This document shows, piece by piece, positions 1 through 5,876 of a stretch of 7,300 nucleotides of DNA. The DNA lies in contig DJIF01000110.1 of assembly GCA_002433485.1 (NCBI GenBank), positions 1 to 7,300 of the forward strand. Reading direction: 5' to 3'. The position numbers and the translations under genes were made by a program. Every line of letters begins with the position of its first letter. Position 1 is the first letter of the stretch. Source of the stretch: Deltaproteobacteria bacterium UBA6601 (GTDB lineage Bacteria > Myxococcota_A > UBA796 > UBA9615). The notes below the pieces were generated by a model. That model did not search any database. It saw only the letters and a list, made by a program, of their open reading frames with translations, and was not told where the DNA came from.

Positions 1-265
1 GCAGATGGGACTCAGTCCAGAGGCGACGCAGGCGGCATACCGTGTGGGTGACTCCATCACGAACATCATTTCGCCCTTGATGCCATACCTTCCGATCATC
101 ATCGTGTTCGCCCAGAAGTACGATCGTAAGGCTGGGATTGGCACCATTCTGGCCGCGATGCTGCCGTATTCCATCGCCTTCCTCATCGGCTGGACCATTA
201 TGTTGCTGGCCTGGGTCTTCTTGGGGCTGCCGCTGGGTCCGGGGGCCGTGACGACCTACGGCTAG
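1..265 (+). CDS. AbgT-family transporter, C-terminal end (5' partial)
   Basis: The reading frame is open at the left edge and ends at TAG 263-265, so only the last 87 residues are visible; the ATG at 5 is internal. The stretch SPEATQAAYRVGDS followed by TNIISPLMPY is the signature of the AbgT family (E. coli AbgT, Neisseria MtrF). After it come two hydrophobic segments, one around PYLPIIIVFAQ and one running from the GIGT motif to WVFLGLPLGP. These are the last membrane helices of the inner-membrane carrier. Family members import p-aminobenzoyl-glutamate or export antimetabolites such as sulfonamides; this fragment cannot tell which. The Arg/Gly/Asp and Asn residues of the RVGDS-TN motif are all kept, so nothing suggests decay. 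The next gene lies 154 nt downstream on the same strand. The family call is secure; the substrate is unknown. Confidence 0.93.
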   Translation, partial: QMGLSPEATQAAYRVGDSITNIISPLMPYLPIIIVFAQKYDRKAGIGTILAAMLPYSIAFLIGWTIMLLAWVFLGLPLGPGAVTTYG

Positions 266-267
266 CA

Positions 268-328
268 CCGGACTATCGATGTCCAGCTATTGCTTAGCTT
301 GTGCGGGGCAAGCCAGGTCTCAGTCCGG
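268..328 (+). other. Nested inverted repeats in the 3' region of the AbgT-family gene
   Basis: Just after the transporter stop, CCGGACT (268-274) is perfectly complementary to AGTCCGG (322-328). Inside that pair GCTTG (297-301) pairs with CAAGC (309-313) around a 7-nt loop. The transcript could fold into a long-range stem enclosing a small hairpin. No T-run follows, so it is not a classic intrinsic terminator; a 3'-end protective structure or a Rho-linked end is possible. The pairing is seen directly; the function is not. Confidence 0.25.
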
Positions 329-352
329 CTCTAAGGAAGTTGGGATCGGAGT

Positions 353-368
353 TACTGAGGTCTCAGTA
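353..368. promoter_or_regulatory. Candidate operator palindrome upstream of the TSP3 membrane protein
   Basis: TACTGAG and CTCAGTA form perfect 7-bp arms separated by GT, 51 nt before the ATG at 420. The right part of this dyad, AGGTCTCAGT (358-367), recurs exactly at 315-324. A compact dyad plus an extra copy of one side is what a dimeric repressor or activator site often looks like. I see no convincing -35/-10 pair next to it, and no regulator gene adjoins it in the window. Confidence 0.35.
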
Positions 369-419
369 GCCATGCTCGGCCATCAGGTGATCTAGACTTC
401 TCAGGTCAGGAGTTATTGC

Positions 420-1181
420 ATGTCCGACTGGGCTCACTTCACCATTCTATGGATCATCATCGTCGGCCTCGGCATTGGCCGAGGTTTGTTGTTCCTCAGC
501 TTTTACCTGCAGGCCAAGGTCAAGCAGAACAAGATTCGGCTGGAGCTGAAGGACAGCAAACTCCTGCTGTATGCCCTGTTTGCCGCCATGTTTCTGGCGG
601 TGTCCATGTGGTGGACCTGGACCCCCGCCGGCTACATGTATGGTCACCCTGAGGTGCAGATGTCCTATGTGACCTTTCTGTTGCTCTGTCTGCAGGCGAC
701 GACCCTGTTTTTGATGATCGAGCTTTACACACCGGAGCTCACTCTGATTAAGGGCAACTGGGATCTGCAGGAGCACTACTTTGTGGTGGTGCGTCCGGCC
801 ATGTTGGTCACCGGCGCGATGTTTTTGAGCACCCTCGCCTTGACCTTCAGCCTGTCCGTTGACCTACGCCCTTCCATTGCCGATACCCTGCGCGCCCATA
901 CCGGGAGCTACATGCTGCTGGGCTTTTGTGCCTGTATGGCCTTTATGACCTATCGAGTTCGTTCCGAGCGAGGTCATTTCCTCTGCCAGACTGGCTTTTT
1001 GTTGATTCCAGTGCTGCTGGGGGTGGTCGCACCGGACTGGGGTCAAGTCGATCGAGACACCGACATGGATGGGGTACATGATGTGATGGACCGCTGCGTT
1101 GAGACACCTTCTACGCAGACCTTTGATGTCGATCTCTATGGCTGTTCACCTGAGCAGAATGCGGTCAAGTCTGCTCCCTGA
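420..1181 (+). CDS. Six-helix membrane protein with C-terminal TSP3-like calcium-binding motif
   Basis: The ATG at 420 follows AGGAG (408-412) at 7-nt spacing, which fixes the start. The 253-residue product has hydrophobic segments at about residues 7-29, 48-66, 82-101, 122-145, 162-180 and 189-205. Positive charge in the 31-47 loop (KVKQNK..K) and at 179-185 (RVRSER) puts those loops in the cytoplasm, so both termini should face the periplasm. The tail at about 208-243 reads DRDTDMDGVHDVMDRC, then VDLYGC. That is the Asp-rich pattern of thrombospondin type 3 repeats, as in the linker of OprF-like porins, where the acidic residues bind calcium; Cys226 and Cys242 sit where that motif often has a pair. 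In OmpA/OprF-type proteins a peptidoglycan-binding domain follows, but here the protein ends 11 residues later. I do not recognise the membrane part. A periplasmic calcium-stabilised module on a membrane anchor is inference. Confidence 0.85.
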   Translation: MSDWAHFTILWIIIVGLGIGRGLLFLSFYLQAKVKQNKIRLELKDSKLLLYALFAAMFLAVSMWWTWTPAGYMYGHPEVQMSYVTFLLLCLQATTLFLMIELYTPELTLIKGNWDLQEHYFVVVRPAMLVTGAMFLSTLALTFSLSVDLRPSIADTLRAHTGSYMLLGFCACMAFMTYRVRSERGHFLCQTGFLLIPVLLGVVAPDWGQVDRDTDMDGVHDVMDRCVETPSTQTFDVDLYGCSPEQNAVKSAP

Positions 1182-1330
1182 ACTCGGCTTGAGTTGGCCG
1201 GCCTGGACCAGGGGATCTGCTGGCGGCCATTGAACGCTCGCGAAGCTGGATTGGCGCTGCTCTGGGTGCCCATCTGCTGCCTGCGCCAAGCTTACTTTCT
1301 TCTCTTCACGGGCTTGCAGTGATGTATTGG

Positions 1331-1361
1331 AACACTCTGTAACAAGGTGCAACACCTCTGT
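1331..1361. repeat. Short direct repeat pair upstream of the secreted-protein gene
   Basis: AACACTCTGT (1331-1340) and AACACCTCTGT (1351-1361) differ by one inserted C and begin 20 nt apart, about two helical turns. Between and overlapping them, AGGTG and CACCT (1345-1357) form a 5-bp inverted repeat. They lie 95-125 nt before the ATG at 1456, where a regulator site would be plausible. The rest of the 274-nt gap (1182-1455) shows no clear promoter, RNA gene or terminator to me. Confidence 0.3.
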
Positions 1362-1455
1362 TTCCGGGTGGCGGCCATCATCACCGTGTCGATGGCGCTT
1401 GCCATGACTCAACCCGCCGAGTGAACCCAGTCAAAGTTCATACCTGGAGAGAACA

Positions 1456-2097
1456 ATGAACGCACAGCACTTCACCGCCCTGGCCATCCTGCCCACCTTC
1501 ATTCTTGGCAGCTTCTTGAGCACCGCAGCTGCGGGCCCTCGTGATGGTTCCTCATCCCGCGAGTTTGCTCTTGAGCGAGCTGAGCAGAGTTCTTTGATGA
1601 CCGACCGACCGACCCTTCGACCTGAGCCGATTCGTTCTTTTGATCTGGATCTGGCCTGGTTTGACAATGACGTCAGTGGCGAGTTTGACGCCGGTATTTT
1701 GCTTGATGGTGAGCTCTTTAATGTGCAGATCGAGGGTGAGGGCCGTCAGGGCTCGCTGTCTATCTTTGACCGGCGCGGTGATCTGCTGATCGGCTACGTG
1801 GCGACGCCCGACAGCGTTGTGCTGTTCGATAACAGCGGACTGGTCGATCGCTCTTTGGGCGAGCCCTTGAGCACCTCCGTTGCTGATTACGGTCTGGCTG
1901 CCTCCGTGCTTACCGATCCTGGCTTTGTGTTGGAGCTGGCTGAGGCGAGTGGTGTGGTAGTGGGCAGCGGCGACGATGATGAGCCCGCTGCCTACTGGTG
2001 GGTTGCTGCCATATTCATTGCTCGCTGCATCGATGCCAGCATTGAGTTTGACGGCGAGGGCAACGTCACTGGTGGTTCGTTGGGCTGGGATTGCTAG
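1456..2097 (+). CDS. Secreted acidic protein of unknown family with C-terminal Cys pair
   Basis: The ATG at 1456 follows GGAGAG (1446-1451); the frame upstream is closed by TGA at 1405. The 213-residue product begins with a signal peptide: a hydrophobic core at about residues 8-21 and a likely cleavage site after STAAA (residue 26). The n-region is odd in having no Lys or Arg. The mature part is rich in Asp and Glu and looks beta-stranded (for example LFNVQIEGEG, LSIFDRRGDLLIGYV). Near the end an acidic spacer GSGDDDEP (170-177) leads into a hydrophobic run YWWVAAIFIA (180-189), followed by Cys191, a Gly-rich stretch and a final Cys213. The two Cys residues could form a disulfide that closes the tail. 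I recognise no known family. An export role is well supported; the job of the tail (membrane insertion, packing or peptide-like activity) is open. A hairpin terminator follows the gene. Confidence 0.8.
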   Translation: MNAQHFTALAILPTFILGSFLSTAAAGPRDGSSSREFALERAEQSSLMTDRPTLRPEPIRSFDLDLAWFDNDVSGEFDAGILLDGELFNVQIEGEGRQGSLSIFDRRGDLLIGYVATPDSVVLFDNSGLVDRSLGEPLSTSVADYGLAASVLTDPGFVLELAEASGVVVGSGDDDEPAAYWWVAAIFIARCIDASIEFDGEGNVTGGSLGWDC

Positions 2098-2125
2098 CAG
2101 TTTCACAGCTGGCAACTATCGCTAC

Positions 2126-2155
2126 AAGCCCCCGGGTCTTATGGCTCGGGGGCTT
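2126..2155 (+). terminator. Intrinsic terminator between the convergent genes
   Basis: AAGCCCCCG (2126-2134) pairs perfectly with CGGGGGCTT (2147-2155), and the stem can extend inward by wobble pairs. A modest T-rich stretch (TGTTCTTTC) follows on the + strand. It starts 28 nt after the stop of the secreted-protein gene and lies just beyond the 3' end of the regulator on the other strand. The T-run is better on the + strand, so the + gene is the clear user; the hairpin may also stop transcription from the right. Confidence 0.8.
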
Positions 2156-2184
2156 CGCTGTTCTTTCGGTTCGGCTCTATTGGT

Positions 2185-5100
2185 TTAGCTGTTCAGCAGT
2201 CGCCGCAGACAGCGCAGTTCCACGGAGCGAAGGCTCAGCTTGTCGAGTGTTTCTGGTGATGGTGGCAGCTCATTGAGCAGTTCGGGCGCCAGCTTCTGAG
2301 TGGTGAGATTGACCAGGGCTTTTTCTACCTCTCCCTGGGTAGCCGCGAGCTCCATGGCCTCCAGTAGGGCTTCCTGCACCGCATCGGGCGCAGAGCCTCT
2401 AGCGTGAGCTACAGCGAGCACACAGAGTGCCTGGAGGCGCGCCTGAAGCTGGGTGTTGCGGGTCAGAACCTGCATGGCTGCAGTCAGCTGTATGGAGGCT
2501 TCATTGCCTGCGCCCAGCAGCAGCTGAGCCAGCGCCATACTGACCCGGGTAATGGCACCGCCGACAGCCCAGCCTGAGGCGGCCAGGCCGGCCAGGCCCA
2601 CCTGCAGATGCTCAAGGGCCTGCTGGGCATCGCCCTGGTCGAGATGGATGCGCCCGAGAATGCCAGCTGTATGAGCAGCTGCTACTGAGTCGTTGAGCAA
2701 CATGGCGCGCCGCATACTCTCTTCGACGAGGCGCAGGGCCTCGTCGTGGCGCCCGAGAATCAGCACGATCTCTGCCAGCAGCCCGAGGCAGGCGTAGGTG
2801 CTGCGAGGGTTATCGAAAGCTTCGTGGATCTCGATGGCTTCGCGAAAGAAGCCTTCGGCCTGCTGGGGTAGCCCCAGGTTGCAGTGCAGCACACCCAAGC
2901 GCCGTAGGCAGTTCCCCTCTCTGCGCTGCAGCCCTGCGTCACGGGCGATCTGGAGAGCTTTCTGGGCGTGCTCTTCGGCCTCTCCCATGCGGCCCTGCCA
3001 CTCGGCGAAGTGGCTCATATGTTGGTGAGCCAGCAGGCGATCGAGGGGTCTTCCCTGGGACTCTACAGTGAGCAAGGCGGTGCGAACCTTGCCCTCGGCC
3101 TGAACGATGTGACCCATGGGAATGAGCAGGCCTCCCGCTCGGTATAGAGAGGCCCGGGCCAGGAGCAGCGGCCTCGTGGAGTCGCGGGCGACTGCTTCAA
3201 GTAGCTCAATGTCCCCTTCCACCTCGCTTAGCCGGCCGCCGACCCGTCTGCGCCAAAGGGCACGGGCGTAGAGCAGGTCCATCTGTACATCTGGACTCTG
3301 ACGACCGGCGTGCTCCAGAACTGAGTTCAGTAGTTCCTCATAAGTCCCTGGTGGGCCGCGTTCTTGCAGGATGGGCTCCAACACCAGGGCGATGCGGACT
3401 GCGATCGCGCTCTCTTGCAGGCTGCACTCGCTCTCGATCTTGAGCAGATTGTCGAGTTCCAGCTCCAGCAACCGGCTGGCTTCCAGGCCACGAGCACCTT
3501 CTCTAAGCTCAGCGAGTCGCTCCGCTTCGGCGAGGTAATAATCGCGGTGACGTTGTCGCAGAGCACCGAGGCTGGTGAGTTCCGCTAGGTGTTCCGATGC
3601 GAACAGGTAGATGCTTTCGAAGAACGTGAAGCGGCGCAGGCCGCTGACACCTGTCACCTCTACGCAGCGCAGCAGAGACTTGTCCACCAGACCCTGCAGC
3701 AGATCCAGGACCAAGGCCCCGTCCTGTGGGAATTCGATGACCGCCTCGGCAGCCTCTGCCGAGAAGCCACCTGAGAAGATGGTGGTCTGGGCCAGGACGT
3801 GTTTTTCCTCGACGCTGAGCAGCTGCCAGGACCACTCAATGGCTCCGCGCAGGGTGCTCGAACGCCCGTTTTGGCTGGACCGCCCGGCTCGAAGCAGTTG
3901 GAAGCGCTGGGTCAGGCGCTCCTGTAGCTGACGGGTCGACAGCATCCGGATTCTTGCGGCAGCCAGCTCGACCGCCAATGGGATGCGGTCAAGTGCTGTG
4001 ACGATGGAGCGAATGTCGGCCAGGCCTTGAGCGTCAGGCTGAAAGTCATAGCGAAGTTCTTGTGCGCGCTCGAGGAACAGGGCAACTGCTGGCTGTTCTT
4101 CCAGCGGAGCCAGCTCATAGACCCGTTCACCAGGTAGATTCAGGAGAGCCTGGGATGTGATCAGAAAGCGCGTTTCGGGAGCGGTTCGGAGCCAGGCCGC
4201 GACTACCTCTCGTGACGATTCCACCAGCTGCTCGAAGTTGTCCAGTAGGACCAGGCAAGGGCCTCTTCCGCTTAGCGCCTCGCTAACGGTGTCCATATCG
4301 CTACCAGCTGTACTCTGGCTCATGGTGATGCCAAGAGCCGCTGCCACCGTTCGAATCATGCCGGCCTGATCCCGGGCAGCCTGGAGGTCGCAGAACCACG
4401 ATGGTGCTTCGCTCAGCAGCTCTGCTGCCCGCTGCTCCGCAAAAACCCGTGCGAGCAGGGTCTTACCCATACCACCAGGTCCGGTGATGGTCACCAGCCG
4501 AGAGCCCGCCTGAAACAAGTCTTCGAGGGCTTTGAGCGAGCTTTCACGGCCCTGCACGACGCGCCCGCCGAGGGTAATGACTGCGGGCTTCGGCTGGTTG
4601 GGGTCCGGAGGGACGCTAGCCCTGCTGAGAACTGCCGCTGGCTCGCTGCTGGCCTTGGACCCTATGCTGGGCACCGGTCCTTCTGGTTCTGCTGGAGGCT
4701 CGTACCGGTAGCCCTGCCCGTGGACTGTCAGGATGAAGCGTGGATCCGCTGGTTGCGGCTCAATCTTCATGCGCAGCCGCCGGACTGCAACGTCTACCGC
4801 TCGGGTTACAACCCGGCCGCGGATGCCCCAGACATCTCGCATCAGCTGGTCTCTGGTGATCACCCGACCGGCATGGGTGGCGAGGTACCTCAGTAGCCCT
4901 GCTTCATTGGTGGTGAGGCTGTCGCGTTGTTCCCCGTTGCGAACTTCGCCCCTGGTCAGATCGACCTGGCAGTGACCCAGGTCCAGCAATTCGAGTGGAG
5001 CGCGATTGATTGAGCTGCCGCTGAGTCGATCGAGGGCCGCCAGTACCTCTCCACACGACCCAATGCGCTGCCTGGGATCTTGATTTGCCATCGCCCGCAG

Positions 5101-5775
5101 CAGCTTAATAAAGCCAGCGGGCGCTCCTGCCTCATCCAGTGCCGCTGGGCTGGCCTGGCGAACTCTGACCTCTCGCCCCAGCAGCAGCGCCTCGCCGAGG
5201 CGAGCTAGGGAGTAGATGTCGTCGCCGGGACTGGCAGTCAAGTCCTGGCTACTGCGTTCAGGCACCAGGTAAGGACGGTTCTCCGCAGCGATGTCGCCGG
5301 TTCCAGCACGCACGCTACCGAAGTCGAGCAGCTTCACCTCATCGCGCTCACTGATGACGATGACCGATGGGTCGAGCTGGCCGTGACTCAGCCCCAGTCC
5401 ATGGGCATGGGCCAGCGCTTCGGTGATGGTGCGGAAGATGCGCAGAACCCGGCGCACGCTGATCACTTCACCCTGGTTTTCCAGCAGCTCTCTCAGACTG
5501 GGCCCTTTGATCAATTCCACCACCAGAGCGCAGAGGTCGCCGTCTTCGATGAAGTCCAATACCCGCACTATGTGGGGGTGACGAAGGCGGGCTAGAAGCG
5601 CCGCTTCCCGACGCAACTCATCGCGTACCTGATCGAGCTTTGCCAGGTTTGGATGGAGCACCTTTACTGCAGCCTGCAGGCCAGGAACGAAGCGGTGCTT
5701 CCCTAAATAGACGGTTGTGCGCGATCCTGTGCCCAGGACTTCTGCGAGCTCATAGCCACCAATCTGCAGTGCCAC
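2185..5775 (-). CDS. Pseudokinase - winged helix - STAND ATPase - TPR regulator
   Basis: The 1196-residue protein starts at GTG 5775. An in-frame TGA at 5809-5811 leaves no other common start codon upstream, and no Shine-Dalgarno sequence is visible. Residues 8-252 are a Ser/Thr-kinase-like domain: Gly loop LGTGSRTTVYLG (14-25), Lys38, Glu57, DFG 151-153, PE 172-173, DDIYSL 185-190. The catalytic loop reads HGQLDPSVI (131-139) where active kinases have HRDLKPxNI, so catalytic Asp, Lys and Asn are Gln133, Asp135 and Val138. Residues 260-360 are an OmpR/PhoB-type winged helix (LTTNEAGLLRYLA, VDVAVRRLRMK, TVHGQGYRY). A Pro-rich linker (361-400) follows. Residues 405-680 are a STAND/NB-ARC ATPase with Walker A GPGGMGKT (432-439), Walker B LVLLDN (508-513), RIPLAVELAAAR (597-608) and TLRGAIEWSWQLLS (641-654). 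Helical repeats follow, with clear TPRs at about 918-1070. The architecture is reminiscent of mycobacterial PknK (kinase-ATPase-TPR) and of winged-helix STAND regulators of the AfsR/MalT class. It is probably a cytoplasmic transcription regulator; its ligand and targets are unknown. Confidence 0.93.
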   Translation of the reverse strand: MALQIGGYELAEVLGTGSRTTVYLGKHRFVPGLQAAVKVLHPNLAKLDQVRDELRREAALLARLRHPHIVRVLDFIEDGDLCALVVELIKGPSLRELLENQGEVISVRRVLRIFRTITEALAHAHGLGLSHGQLDPSVIVISERDEVKLLDFGSVRAGTGDIAAENRPYLVPERSSQDLTASPGDDIYSLARLGEALLLGREVRVRQASPAALDEAGAPAGFIKLLRAMANQDPRQRIGSCGEVLAALDRLSGSSINRAPLELLDLGHCQVDLTRGEVRNGEQRDSLTTNEAGLLRYLATHAGRVITRDQLMRDVWGIRGRVVTRAVDVAVRRLRMKIEPQPADPRFILTVHGQGYRYEPPAEPEGPVPSIGSKASSEPAAVLSRASVPPDPNQPKPAVITLGGRVVQGRESSLKALEDLFQAGSRLVTITGPGGMGKTLLARVFAEQRAAELLSEAPSWFCDLQAARDQAGMIRTVAAALGITMSQSTAGSDMDTVSEALSGRGPCLVLLDNFEQLVESSREVVAAWLRTAPETRFLITSQALLNLPGERVYELAPLEEQPAVALFLERAQELRYDFQPDAQGLADIRSIVTALDRIPLAVELAAARIRMLSTRQLQERLTQRFQLLRAGRSSQNGRSSTLRGAIEWSWQLLSVEEKHVLAQTTIFSGGFSAEAAEAVIEFPQDGALVLDLLQGLVDKSLLRCVEVTGVSGLRRFTFFESIYLFASEHLAELTSLGALRQRHRDYYLAEAERLAELREGARGLEASRLLELELDNLLKIESECSLQESAIAVRIALVLEPILQERGPPGTYEELLNSVLEHAGRQSPDVQMDLLYARALWRRRVGGRLSEVEGDIELLEAVARDSTRPLLLARASLYRAGGLLIPMGHIVQAEGKVRTALLTVESQGRPLDRLLAHQHMSHFAEWQGRMGEAEEHAQKALQIARDAGLQRREGNCLRRLGVLHCNLGLPQQAEGFFREAIEIHEAFDNPRSTYACLGLLAEIVLILGRHDEALRLVEESMRRAMLLNDSVAAAHTAGILGRIHLDQGDAQQALEHLQVGLAGLAASGWAVGGAITRVSMALAQLLLGAGNEASIQLTAAMQVLTRNTQLQARLQALCVLAVAHARGSAPDAVQEALLEAMELAATQGEVEKALVNLTTQKLAPELLNELPPSPETLDKLSLRSVELRCLRRLLNS

Positions 5776-5876
5776 AGCACCACAGATAGCATGACTGGCC
5801 CTTGCTGATCAGGGTCCTGCTGCCTGTTGAGCGGAGAAGCTACCCAGCCGCGCGGGTCAGAGCGTGGCTCAAGGGC

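Noticed and set aside
1314..1343. TTGCAG and TGTAAC as a sigma70 promoter for the secreted-protein gene
   Set aside because: Only 3 of 6 and 4 of 6 consensus matches with 18-nt spacing; too weak to call.
1146..1412. 88-codon open frame on the - strand across the 274-nt gap
   Set aside because: Composition is His/Arg/Gln-rich with no domain, it overlaps the end of the TSP3 membrane gene, and it has no clear ribosome site.
1552..2115. 187-codon open frame on the - strand
   Set aside because: It is antisense to the secreted-protein gene, has no recognisable domain, and runs through the terminator-side gap; the + frame has a ribosome site and a signal peptide.
5780..5815. Weak -10-like TATCTG just before the regulator GTG, suggesting a leaderless transcript
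   Set aside because: The paired -35 matches at only 3 of 6 positions; the idea is kept only as a possibility in the gap finding.
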